Part shown: one piece after another, positions 41,853 through 50,116 of the stretch | Layout of the letters: the number at the start of each line of letters is the position of its first letter | Numbering within the stretch: position 1 is the stretch's first letter | From: Pseudomonas syringae | GTDB taxonomy: Bacteria; Pseudomonadota; Gammaproteobacteria; Pseudomonadales; Pseudomonadaceae | Length of the DNA stretch: 64,000 bases | Assembly: GCF_021606685.1 (NCBI RefSeq) | Contig: NZ_WKCB01000008.1 | Coordinates: 54,141 to 118,140, forward strand | Direction of reading: 5' to 3' | Position numbers and translations under genes: made by a program | The notes under the pieces: model-generated | The model's database searches: none | The model's input: only the letters and a program-made list of their open reading frames with translations | Told to the model about the DNA's origin: nothing

Positions 41853-42476
41853 TTATGCAGAAGGGGAAGATTCTGGGTGTTCCTTGAGGCCCTGACGCAC
41901 CCGGTTGACCAGGGTGTAGGCGAGCAGGGCAGCGACCAGCCACATCACCGCGTCGACCCAGCCGGCACCGAGCCAGCCCAGTGCAACACCGGTGGCCAGC
42001 ACGCCGAGTACGAAAGCCCGATCACTCTTGCCCATGGGGCCGTCATAGCGCCGCGATGCGCCGACCATCGGCCCCAGCACGCCGGCGTATTCGCTGAACA
42101 CCGCCAGCAGCGCCACCAGCAGCACGGGCGCCAGGCTCACGCCGGGGATCAGCGCGAAGGGCAGGATCAGCGCGCTGTCGGCAATTACGTCGCAGAGTTC
42201 GTTGAGGTAAGCGCCCAGGCGCGACTGCTGGCCGAATTCGCGCGCGAGCATGCCGTCGATGGCGTTGAGCGCCATGCGCAGGATCATCCACAGCGGAATC
42301 AGCGCAAACAGCCACACATACTGGGCGAAGCTGGCGATCAACAGGCCGACCAACAGCGACACCACGCCGGCCAGCACAGTGATTTGATTCGCGGTGGTGC
42401 CGTTGTCATAGAGGCGCTGCACCAGAGGACGCAGCAGGTTTTGAAAACGCGGTTTGAGCTGATAGATCGAAATCAT
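41853..42476 (-). CDS. ynbA: CDP-alcohol phosphatidyltransferase (YnbA-like)
   Basis: 207 residues from ATG 42476 (MISIYQLKPRFQNLL), six hydrophobic helices. The CDP-OH-P motif reads NAIDGMLAREFGQQSRLG then AYLNELCDVIAD. Compared with the consensus D-x2-D-G-x2-A-R-x8-G-x3-D-x3-D, the first and third Asp are Asn. The second and fourth Asp, G and A-R are kept. As I remember E. coli YnbA shares these Asn residues, so this may be a subfamily trait with an altered metal site or acceptor. It is the promoter-proximal gene; the start at 42551 is disfavoured. Confidence 0.88.
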   Translation of the reverse strand: MISIYQLKPRFQNLLRPLVQRLYDNGTTANQITVLAGVVSLLVGLLIASFAQYVWLFALIPLWMILRMALNAIDGMLAREFGQQSRLGAYLNELCDVIADSALILPFALIPGVSLAPVLLVALLAVFSEYAGVLGPMVGASRRYDGPMGKSDRAFVLGVLATGVALGWLGAGWVDAVMWLVAALLAYTLVNRVRQGLKEHPESSPSA

Positions 42477-42610
42477 GGGAGGTGACGCTTCCTTGTCCGT
42501 GAACCCGCGAAAAACTGCTTGGGAGTGTGCCCGATTATTCATCGCGTGCACCAGCGATAGCGCGTGTTTATGGGGGGTTAGTCACGGTCTTGAGCGCGAT
42601 GAAGGGCAAA

Positions 42611-42700
42611 TGTGGGAGGGGGCTTGCTGCCGATAGCGGTCTGCTGGTTGATGCATGTGCTGATTGATCCACCGCCATCGGGAGCAAGCCCCCTCCCACA
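42611..42700. repeat. REP doublet (REPIN-like), copy 3
   Basis: Inverted arms TGTGGGAGGGGGCTTGC (42611-42627) and GCAAGCCCCCTCCCACA (42684-42700). It lies in the 320-base divergent spacer between ynbA and the SPFH operon. Confidence 0.88.
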
Positions 42701-42755
42701 GGGTGTGTGGGGTCTGTAAAAACGGTGTTTTTCGAACAAAAATTTCACGCTGCGT

Positions 42756-42768
42756 GTTATATCGTAAC
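42756..42768 (+). promoter_or_regulatory. Degenerate Zur-box-like palindrome upstream of the SPFH/P-type ATPase operon
   Basis: GTTATATCGTAAC matches the Zur-type 13-mer GTTATATTATAAC found at 57447-57459 in 11 of 13 positions, with both outer GTTA/TAAC arms kept. It lies 28 bases before the proposed ATG of the first gene. Zinc-responsive control of this operon is an inference supported by the gene content. Confidence 0.5.
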
Positions 42769-42796
42769 GAATTGTGTGCAGACGGGCGTTGAGTGG

Positions 42797-44701
42797 ATGC
42801 AAGTGGATCTGGAAGCTGACGGCGCCTCGGTTGAGAGCCTCGCGCGTTTTCAACAAGGGCTGTTCCATGCCCGTCGATTGCGCCAAGCCGGGATCAGCCT
42901 GACGGCACTGGCCATTGCCGGCTGGGTATTGGCGTTGTTTGTCGCGCTGTTTGCGCCGTTGTCGATCTGGCCGGTGGTGTTGATCAACTGTGCTTCGGCC
43001 TTGTTGGTGCTGGTGGCTGGGCTGCAGTCGGCGTGGTGGGTGGCCGATTGGCGTGCCCAGGCGTTGGAGCCGCCGGCGGCCGACGTATCGGTTGAAGACA
43101 CCGGCCGCTACGCCCGCCTTGTCGGGCGCGTTGGCAGGCAGATCGGGGCGCCGGTGTTGTGGCTCGGCGGCTGGGCGCTGCTGGCGCTGGTCAGCATCAT
43201 GGAGTTCTGGAACCTAGCCTTGCCAGTCGCTGCGGTGGGGCAATCGGCCAGTGTCGGTGCCGCGTTGGGGTTGGCCCTGGCGTTTGGCTTGCTGGTATTC
43301 GAACGCCGCCTGGCCCAGGAAACCCCCGCGCAATGGCCAGAGGCCTCGCAGTTGGCACAGCTGAGCCGGGTGGCGATTATCTGCTTGCTGGTCAGTGCAG
43401 TGTGCCTGCTGTTTGCCGGGGCTGAGTCCGTCTGGCCGTTGCGCCTGGCGGTGCTGATCGGGCTGCTGCCAGCGCTGGTGGCGGTGGAGTTTCTATTAAG
43501 GGGTGCGCTGTCGCTGTTCAGCCCGCGCCAGCCGCGCCTTGAACCGCGCCTGATGGCGCAAAGCTTTATCGCCGGCCTGCTGCGCTGGCCACCGCAACCG
43601 TTGCTGGCTTTGCAGCATGAGTTGCACAACCGCTTTGGCATCGACCTGCGTCAGATCTGGGCATTTACCTACATGCGCCGGGCGTTTTTGCCGGTGCTGC
43701 TGGTGGTGCTGGCGCTCGGCTGGGCGCTGACTGGCGTGCACGAAGTGGCCCTGCAAGGCCGTGGGATTTATGAGCGTTTTGGCAAACCCGTCGAGGTGTT
43801 CGGCCCCGGTTTGCATACCGGCCTACCCTGGCCTCTGGGCCGCGTCATTAGCGTGGAAAACGGCGTGGTGCATGAGCTGGCCACCAGTGTCGGTGAAGCC
43901 GCGAAGCCCGATCTGGCGCCTGCCGAAGGCCCGCCGCCGGCGATTGCCAATCGGTTATGGGACGCCAGCCATGTGAATGACAAATCCCAGGTAATCGCCA
44001 GCAGCAGCGGCGACAAGCAGAGCTTCCAGATCGTCAATATGGATGTGCGTTTTGTCTACCGTATCGGCCTGACCGACCAGGCCGCCCTGGCCGCTACCTA
44101 CAATAGCGCGGATGTGCCGACCCTGATCCGCAGCACCGCCAGCCGCATCCTGGTGCATGACTTTGCCTCGCGCACCCTCGACGAATTGCTCGGCGAACAG
44201 CGCACCCGCCTCGCCGACGAAATCGGCCGCGCCGTGCAGGCGGACCTGCAACAGCTCGACAGCGGTGTAGAGATTCTGGCGACTGTGGTGGAAGCCATCC
44301 ACCCACCGGCCGGTGCCGCCAACGCCTACCACGGTGTGCAAGCCGCGCAGATTGGCGCCCAGGCATTGATCTCCCGCGAGCGCGGCGCCGCCAGCGAACA
44401 GACTAACCAGGCCTTGCTGCAAGCCAGCACCGCCCGTGACCAGGCCGTGGCCACCGCCCGCGAGGTAAGCGCTGGCGCCCAGGCGGCCGACCTGCGCTTT
44501 GCCGCCGAACAAAAAGCCTACGCCGCGGCTGGCCAGGCTTTCGTGCTGGAGCAGTATCTCGGCCAACTCAGCCAGGGCCTGGCCCACGCCAAGTTGCTTA
44601 TCCTGGATCACCGCCTGGGCGCCGACGGCGCACCGACGATCGATCTGCGTTCCTTTACCTTGCCGGCCGATCCCTCGGCGCCGCGTAAAGCCGTTCAATA
44701 A
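42797..44701 (+). CDS. SPFH/HflK-like protein with six-helix N-terminal extension
   Basis: 634 residues from ATG 42797 (MQVDLEADGASVESLARFQ); an upstream start at 42707 would run through the Zur-like palindrome. The N-terminal half has about six hydrophobic helices (about 30-270). Then a further membrane helix (about 297-316, FLPVLLVVLALGWALTG) leads into a SPFH/band-7 domain (GIYERFGKPVEVFGPGLH) and an Ala/Gln-rich coiled coil with HflK-like C terminus (LILDHRLG ... TIDLRSFTLP). Ordinary HflK has one membrane helix, so the polytopic extension is unusual. First gene of an operon with two more SPFH proteins and a P-type ATPase. Confidence 0.85.
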   Translation: MQVDLEADGASVESLARFQQGLFHARRLRQAGISLTALAIAGWVLALFVALFAPLSIWPVVLINCASALLVLVAGLQSAWWVADWRAQALEPPAADVSVEDTGRYARLVGRVGRQIGAPVLWLGGWALLALVSIMEFWNLALPVAAVGQSASVGAALGLALAFGLLVFERRLAQETPAQWPEASQLAQLSRVAIICLLVSAVCLLFAGAESVWPLRLAVLIGLLPALVAVEFLLRGALSLFSPRQPRLEPRLMAQSFIAGLLRWPPQPLLALQHELHNRFGIDLRQIWAFTYMRRAFLPVLLVVLALGWALTGVHEVALQGRGIYERFGKPVEVFGPGLHTGLPWPLGRVISVENGVVHELATSVGEAAKPDLAPAEGPPPAIANRLWDASHVNDKSQVIASSSGDKQSFQIVNMDVRFVYRIGLTDQAALAATYNSADVPTLIRSTASRILVHDFASRTLDELLGEQRTRLADEIGRAVQADLQQLDSGVEILATVVEAIHPPAGAANAYHGVQAAQIGAQALISRERGAASEQTNQALLQASTARDQAVATAREVSAGAQAADLRFAAEQKAYAAAGQAFVLEQYLGQLSQGLAHAKLLILDHRLGADGAPTIDLRSFTLPADPSAPRKAVQ

Positions 44702-44713
44702 GGAGTCTGTCTG

Positions 44714-45703
44714 TTGAGCGCTCATTCTCACGATCACGGTCATCATCATGGCCATCACCACCACCACCATCATGGCGATGCACAGGCTGCCGGGCCTTTC
44801 CCTTGGCGGCGCATGGCCTGGGCGCTGCTGCTCGTGTTGTTTGCCGTGGCAGCGGCGAGCCTGGTGCAAGTGCGCTCCGGTGAGGCCACGGTGATTACTC
44901 GCTTCGGCAACCCGTCACGGGTGCTGCTGGAACCGGGCCTGGGCTGGCGCTGGCCGGCGCCGTTCGAAGCCGCGATCCCGGTGGACTTGCGCCTGCGTAC
45001 CACGTCCAGCGGCTTGCAGGATGTGGGCACCCGCGATGGCCTGCGCATTATCGTGCAGGCCTACGTGGCGTGGCAGGTGCAGGGCGATGCCGAGAATGTG
45101 CAACGCTTTATGCGCGCGGTGCAGAACCAGCCGGATGAAGCGGCGCGGCAGATTCGAACCTTTGTCGGCTCGGCGCTGGAAACCACGGCGGCGAGCTTTG
45201 ACCTGTCCAGCCTGATCAACACCGACGCCAGCCAAGTGCGCATTGCCGAGTTCGAAGCGCAGTTGCGTGCGCAGATTGATCAACAATTGCTCACCACCTA
45301 TGGCGTGCGTGTGGCACAGGTCGGCATCGAGCGGCTGACGTTGCCGTCGGTGACGCTCACGGCCACGGTCGACCGCATGCGCGCCGAGCGCGAAACCATC
45401 GCCACCGAACGCACCGCCGTGGGCAAGCGTGAGGCGGCGCAGATTCGCTCCGCCGCCGAGCGTGATGCACGCATCGTGCAGGCCGATGCCACGGTGAAAG
45501 CCGCCGATATCGAAGCGCAATCGCGGGTTGAAGCTGCGCAGATTTATGGCCGCGCCTACGCGGGCAACCCGCAGCTGTATAACCTGCTGCGCTCGTTGGA
45601 TACCTTGGGCACGGTGGTCACGCCGGGCACCAAAATCATCCTGCGCACCGACGCGGCGCCGTTTCGTGCGTTGGTGGACGGGCCCAAGGACGTTCAGCCA
45701 TGA
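44714..45703 (+). CDS. SPFH/HflC-like protein with polyhistidine N terminus
   Basis: 329 residues from a TTG start (AAGGAG 7 bases upstream). Residues 4-20 contain 13 histidines, including a run of seven at 14-20. A membrane helix (about 34-51, MAWALLLVLFAVAAASLV) is followed by the band-7 domain (GEATVITRFGNPSRVLLEPGLG) and a coiled coil rich in Ala/Glu/Arg. If topology follows HflC, the His tract is cytoplasmic and could bind zinc or copper next to the ATPase encoded downstream. It overlaps the next SPFH gene by 4 bases (ATGA). Confidence 0.87.
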   Translation: MSAHSHDHGHHHGHHHHHHHGDAQAAGPFPWRRMAWALLLVLFAVAAASLVQVRSGEATVITRFGNPSRVLLEPGLGWRWPAPFEAAIPVDLRLRTTSSGLQDVGTRDGLRIIVQAYVAWQVQGDAENVQRFMRAVQNQPDEAARQIRTFVGSALETTAASFDLSSLINTDASQVRIAEFEAQLRAQIDQQLLTTYGVRVAQVGIERLTLPSVTLTATVDRMRAERETIATERTAVGKREAAQIRSAAERDARIVQADATVKAADIEAQSRVEAAQIYGRAYAGNPQLYNLLRSLDTLGTVVTPGTKIILRTDAAPFRALVDGPKDVQP

Positions 45704-46734
45704 CCGAGCGCCACAGCCCGGACAGCCCGTGGATTCAGGCCGGACGCCTGACCTTCCTGGCGCTGTATGGAGTAACGGTGTTGGCCGCGTTGGCCTGGGC
45801 ATTTTCCAATGTGCGCCAGATCGACCCGCAGAACCGCGCCGTGGTGTTGCACTTTGGCGCGCTGGACCGCATCCAGAATGCCGGCCTGTTGCTGGCCTGG
45901 CCGCAGCCGTTCGAGCAGGTGGTGTTGTTACCGGCGGCGGACCGCGTGATCGAGCGGCGGGTGGACAACCTGTTGCGTTCCGATGCGGCGCTCCAGGCCG
46001 ACCGCGTGGCCAGCTTTGCCACGCCGTTGAGCGACGCGCTGGCCGGTTCCGGTTACCTGCTGACCGGTGATGCCGGCGTGGTACAGCTGGATGTGCGGGT
46101 GTTCTACAAGGTCACCGAGCCGTATGCCTTCGTGTTGCAGGGCGAGCATGTGTTGCCGGCGCTGGATCGCCTGGTGACGCGCAGCGCGGTGGCTCTGACG
46201 GCGGCGCGGGACCTGGACACGATCCTGGTGGCTCGCCCGGAACTGATCGGCACCGACAACGGCGCCGCCGAACGGCGCGAACGGCTGCGCGGCGATCTGG
46301 TGCAAGGGATCAACAAGCGCCTGGCGGCGCTGACCTCCAGCGGTGTGGGGTTGGGCATTGAAGTCACCCGCGTTGACGTGCAGTCGAGCCTGCCGGGGCC
46401 GGCGGTGAATGCCTTCAATGCTGTTCTGACTGCCAGCCAGCAAGCCGACAAGGCGGTGGCCAATGCACGCACCGATGCGGAAAAGCTCACCCAAACCGCC
46501 AATCAGCAAGCCGACCGACTGCTGCAAGTCGCCCATGCCCAGGCCAGTGAACGCCTGGCCAGTGCCCAAGCGCAAACCGCCACCGTCGCCAGCCTGGCCC
46601 AGGTGAAAGACCCGGGCCTGCTGTTGCGCCTGTACCGCGAGCGCTTGCCCAGGATTCTCGGCCAGGCCGGTTCTGTGACCACGGTCGACCCTAAAGACGA
46701 CTCCCGCTTGATCATCCAGGGAGCCGAACAATGA
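45700..46734 (+). CDS. Third SPFH/HflK-like protein of the operon
   Basis: 344 residues. One N-terminal membrane helix (about 18-36, LTFLALYGVTVLAALAWAF) is followed by a band-7 domain (NRAVVLHFGALDRIQNAG) and an Ala/Gln-rich coiled coil (about 245-300). The end resembles HflK (LYRERLPRILGQAGSVTTVDPKDDSRLII). No protease domain is present. Coupled by ATGA overlaps to the SPFH gene before it and the P-type ATPase after it, implying equimolar production and probably a complex. Confidence 0.87.
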   Translation: MTERHSPDSPWIQAGRLTFLALYGVTVLAALAWAFSNVRQIDPQNRAVVLHFGALDRIQNAGLLLAWPQPFEQVVLLPAADRVIERRVDNLLRSDAALQADRVASFATPLSDALAGSGYLLTGDAGVVQLDVRVFYKVTEPYAFVLQGEHVLPALDRLVTRSAVALTAARDLDTILVARPELIGTDNGAAERRERLRGDLVQGINKRLAALTSSGVGLGIEVTRVDVQSSLPGPAVNAFNAVLTASQQADKAVANARTDAEKLTQTANQQADRLLQVAHAQASERLASAQAQTATVASLAQVKDPGLLLRLYRERLPRILGQAGSVTTVDPKDDSRLIIQGAEQ

Positions 46735-48617
46735 GTGCACCCATGCTGACCTCCGCCGAGCAGCGCAGCGCTGCCCGGCAATTGACCCTGGCCATGTTGG
46801 CGTTGGGCTTGCTGATACTGGGCCTGGTGTGGCGCTGGCTGGCGCCGGACCAGAGTGGCGTGAGCCAGTTGTTGCTTGGCGTGGCATCCCTGCTGGTGGC
46901 CGTGCCGGTAATGCGCTCGGCCTGGTACAGCCTGCGCTTTCCGAGCCTGCATGGCATCACCGACCAACTGATCGCCCTGGCGATGATGGGCGCGTGGGCG
47001 ACCGGCGACCTGCTGACCGCCGCGTTGCTGCCGATCATCATGATCTTTGGCCATGTGCTGGAAGAGCGCAGCGTGATCGGCTCGCAAGAGGCGATCCATG
47101 CCCTCGGCAAGCTGACTCGCAGCCATGCGCGGCGGGTGCAGGCGGACGGCAGCATTGTTGAAGTGGACAACGGCACGCTGTGTACCGGCGATATCGTTGA
47201 AGTGCGCGCCGGTGACCGGGTGCCTGCCGATGGCGTGGTGCTGTCCGGCCAGGCGAGCCTGGACACGGCGCCGATCACCGGCGAGTCGGTGCCATTGGAA
47301 GCCCGTGCGGGTGTGCAGGTGTTCGGCGGCGCGATCAACCTCGATGGCCTGTTGCGCCTGGAGGTGACCCGTACCGGTAATGAGTCGACCCTGGGCAAAG
47401 TCATCGCGCTGATGCAGAACGCCGAGCGTTCCAAGCCGCCCATCACGCGGCTGCTGGAGCGTTACGCCGGCAGCTATATGGTGCTGGTGCTGTTGCTGGC
47501 GGCGGTGACCTGGTTTGTGACCAACGATGCTCAGGCCATGCTGGCCGTGCTGGTAGCTGCGTGCCCCTGTGCCTTGGTGCTGTCGGCACCGGCCACGGCG
47601 ATTGCCGGGATTGCGGTGGCGGCGCGCCACGGCATTTTGATTCGCAGCTCGGCGTTCCTCGAGGAGCTGGCGGACCTGACCTCGCTGGTGGTCGACAAAA
47701 CCGGCACCCTGACCTTTGGCACCCTGCGTTTGCAGTCCATCGAGACCAGCGCGCCGGACCGCCAAGTGGTGCTGAACCTGGCGGCCAGCCTCGGCTCGGC
47801 CAGCAGTCACCCGGTCAGCCGGGCCCTGGCAGGGTTGGCGACGCAGGCGCAGTTGCTGGCGCTGACCGATATTCGCGAACGCCAGGGACTGGGCGTGGTG
47901 GCACAGACCGCGCAGGGCGAGGCTGCGTTGGGGCGGCCGGAGTTGTTCGAACACTTGGGCATCGTCACCACCGCCGTCCCCAACCACGACGGCCCGATCG
48001 CCGGGCTGGCGCTGAATGGCGAGTTTCTGGCCTGGCTGTTGCTGGCCGACAGCGTCAAGCCGGAAGCGCGTCAGGCCCTACAGGAACTGCGGGATTTGGG
48101 CCTGGGCCGGCAACTGCTGCTGACCGGCGACCGCCAAAGTGTGGCCGACAGCCTTGCGCTGGACGTGGGCATCAGTGATGTCGAAGCCCAGGCGCTGCCC
48201 GAGGACAAGCTCAACCGCGTATTGGGCGAGATCGGCAGCGGCTTTCGGCCGATGGTGGTGGGCGACGGCATCAACGACTCCCTGGCGCTCAAGGCCGGTG
48301 TGGTCGGTGTGGCCATGGGGGCGGGCGGCGCGGACATCGCGCTGGCGTCGGCGGACGTGGTGTTGATCGGCAGCGACCTGCGCCGGCTGGGCACCTGCGT
48401 GCGCTTGAGTCGCCAGTGCCGTCAGACGTTGCAGGTCAACGTGATCATCGGTTTGGGCTGGACCCTGGCCATCGTGGTGTTTGCCGCGTTTGGCTGGTTG
48501 GGTGCCGCAGGCGCAATGATTGCGGCGGTGCTGCATAACCTCAGCACCTTGCTGGTACTGGGCAATGCCGGGCGTTTGCTGCGCTTTCAGGAGCCGCTTT
48601 TGAAGCTCGAAGACTGA
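46731..48617 (+). CDS. hmtA: P1B-type heavy-metal ATPase, HmtA-like (zinc/copper importer candidate)
   Basis: 628 residues, without an N-terminal CxxC metal-binding domain. Motifs: TGES 183-186, membrane CPC 278-280, phosphorylated Asp322 in DKTGT, HP at 360-361, GDGIND 511-516. The last membrane helix reads HNLSTLLVLGNAGRLL, not the Asp-containing motif of ZntA exporters. Its partnership with HflK/HflC-like genes matches, to my recollection, P. aeruginosa PA2435 HmtA, reported as a Zn/Cu importer, hence the symbol. Zur-like site upstream supports uptake. An exporter role cannot be excluded by sequence alone. Confidence 0.82.
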   Translation: MSAPMLTSAEQRSAARQLTLAMLALGLLILGLVWRWLAPDQSGVSQLLLGVASLLVAVPVMRSAWYSLRFPSLHGITDQLIALAMMGAWATGDLLTAALLPIIMIFGHVLEERSVIGSQEAIHALGKLTRSHARRVQADGSIVEVDNGTLCTGDIVEVRAGDRVPADGVVLSGQASLDTAPITGESVPLEARAGVQVFGGAINLDGLLRLEVTRTGNESTLGKVIALMQNAERSKPPITRLLERYAGSYMVLVLLLAAVTWFVTNDAQAMLAVLVAACPCALVLSAPATAIAGIAVAARHGILIRSSAFLEELADLTSLVVDKTGTLTFGTLRLQSIETSAPDRQVVLNLAASLGSASSHPVSRALAGLATQAQLLALTDIRERQGLGVVAQTAQGEAALGRPELFEHLGIVTTAVPNHDGPIAGLALNGEFLAWLLLADSVKPEARQALQELRDLGLGRQLLLTGDRQSVADSLALDVGISDVEAQALPEDKLNRVLGEIGSGFRPMVVGDGINDSLALKAGVVGVAMGAGGADIALASADVVLIGSDLRRLGTCVRLSRQCRQTLQVNVIIGLGWTLAIVVFAAFGWLGAAGAMIAAVLHNLSTLLVLGNAGRLLRFQEPLLKLED

Positions 48618-48763
48618 TTTTCAGAACTGTGCATCGAACCGGCGGTCACTCGTGTAGAGGGCGCCGGGCTCCATAGAGGAACGCTATGAAATCGATAGCC
48701 TCCTACTTTGTCTTGGGATGGTCTACCCTCACAGCAGACGTCTGAAACAAGGGGGGACTACTC

Positions 48764-49948
48764 ATGCTCGCGCAACTTCCACCGGCCTTACAGAATCTTC
48801 AGCTACCGCTGCGTCTTCGACTCTGGGACGGCCATGAATTCAACTTGGGCCCAGAGCCCAGTGTGACCATCGTGGTGAAGGACCCCACCGTCGTCACTCA
48901 ACTGACCCATCCCACGCTCGACTCACTGGGCGAAGCCTTCGTCGAGGGCAAACTGGAGCTGGAAGGCTCTATCTCCGAGGTCATTCGGGTTTGTGATGAG
49001 TTGAGTCACGCCCTGATCGACGACGATGAAGACCGTCGTCCCGTGCGCTCGATCCACGACAAGGCCACTGATGCAGCAGCCATTTCCTACCATTACGACC
49101 TGTCCAACGAGTTCTACCAGCTGTGGCTGGACCAGGACATGGCGTACTCCTGCGGGTATTTCGAAACCGGCAGCGAATCCATCGACCAGGCCCAACAAGA
49201 CAAATTCCGCCACCTGTGCCGTAAATTGCGGCTGCAGCCTGGGGAGTATTTGCTCGACGTAGGCTGCGGTTGGGGCGGGCTGGCACGGTTTGCGGCGCGG
49301 GAGTTCGGGGTCAAGGTGTTTGGCATCACGCTGAGCAAAGAGCAGTTGGCACTGGCCCGGGAGCGGGTGAAGGCCGAAGGCCTGGAAGACCAGGTCGACC
49401 TGCAACTGCTGGATTACCGCGACCTGCCCCAGGACGGCCGGTTCGACAAAGTGGTGAGCGTGGGCATGTTCGAGCATGTGGGCCACGCCAACCTGGCGGA
49501 GTACAGCAAGACCTTGTTCGGCGCGGTGCGTGAAGGCGGCCTGGTGATGAACCATGGCATTACCGCCAAGCACACTGACGGCCGCCCAGTGGGCCGTGGC
49601 GCCGGGGATTTTATCGAGCGTTATGTGTTCCCCAACGGCGAGTTGCCGCACTTGGCGATGATGACTGCCGAGCTCAGCGAAGTCGGGCTGGAAGTGGTCG
49701 ACGTCGAAAGCCTGCGCTTGCACTACGCGCGCACCCTGGACCATTGGAGCGAGCGCCTGGAAGACAACCTGGAAGCGGCGGCGAAGATGGTGCCCGAACA
49801 GGCGTTGCGCATCTGGCGGCTGTACCTGGCCGGTTGCGCCTATGCGTTTGCCCGGGGCTGGATCAACCTGCACCAGATCCTGGCGGTGAAACCCCATGCC
49901 GATGGCAGCCATGAACTGCCGTGGACGCGGGAGGATATCTACCGCTGA
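48764..49948 (+). CDS. cfa: Cyclopropane-fatty-acyl-phospholipid synthase family methyltransferase
   Basis: AdoMet-dependent enzyme of the CfaA/CfaB class that methylenates unsaturated acyl chains in membrane phospholipids. 394 residues from ATG 48764, with GGGGG-type ribosome binding site. Motifs: SYHYDLSNEFYQLWLDQDM, AYSCGYF, the AdoMet site LLDVGCGWGGLARFAAR and KVVSVGMFEHVGHANL. No operon partner; a TCTACCCT element at 48722-48729 could be a stationary-phase -10, weakly supported. Upstream 146 bases hold no convincing gene. Confidence 0.9.
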   Translation: MLAQLPPALQNLQLPLRLRLWDGHEFNLGPEPSVTIVVKDPTVVTQLTHPTLDSLGEAFVEGKLELEGSISEVIRVCDELSHALIDDDEDRRPVRSIHDKATDAAAISYHYDLSNEFYQLWLDQDMAYSCGYFETGSESIDQAQQDKFRHLCRKLRLQPGEYLLDVGCGWGGLARFAAREFGVKVFGITLSKEQLALARERVKAEGLEDQVDLQLLDYRDLPQDGRFDKVVSVGMFEHVGHANLAEYSKTLFGAVREGGLVMNHGITAKHTDGRPVGRGAGDFIERYVFPNGELPHLAMMTAELSEVGLEVVDVESLRLHYARTLDHWSERLEDNLEAAAKMVPEQALRIWRLYLAGCAYAFARGWINLHQILAVKPHADGSHELPWTREDIYR

Positions 49949-49977
49949 ATTTCGGTTAGGCAAACAACTCGGTAAAA

Positions 49978-50098
49978 ATGTGGGAGGGGCGGTGCGACGA
50001 TTCGACTTGCCCCCGATAGCGGTACGTCAGCCAGCTGATCTGGCACTGATACACCGCTATCGGGGGCAAGTCGAATCGTCGCACCGCCCCTCCCACAT
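49978..50098. repeat. Extended REP doublet with about 45-bp perfect inverted arms, copy 4
   Basis: Arms 49979-50023 and 50053-50097 are perfect reverse complements as read by eye, separated by about 29 bases. The outer GTGGGAGGGG and inner TTGCCCCCGATAGCGGT parts match the other doublets, but an extra segment (about CGGTGCGACGATTCGAC) is inserted in both arms. It sits between the convergent cfa and cls genes, where it could also act as a bidirectional transcription barrier. Confidence 0.9.
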
Positions 50099-50116
50099 TC
50101 AGATCTTCGGCGTTTG

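Noticed and set aside
48686..48745. 19-codon frame MKSIASYFVLGWSTLTADV before cfa with an AGAGGA box
   Set aside because: Tempting as a leader peptide, but the likely -10 element of cfa lies inside it and one short frame is expected by chance.
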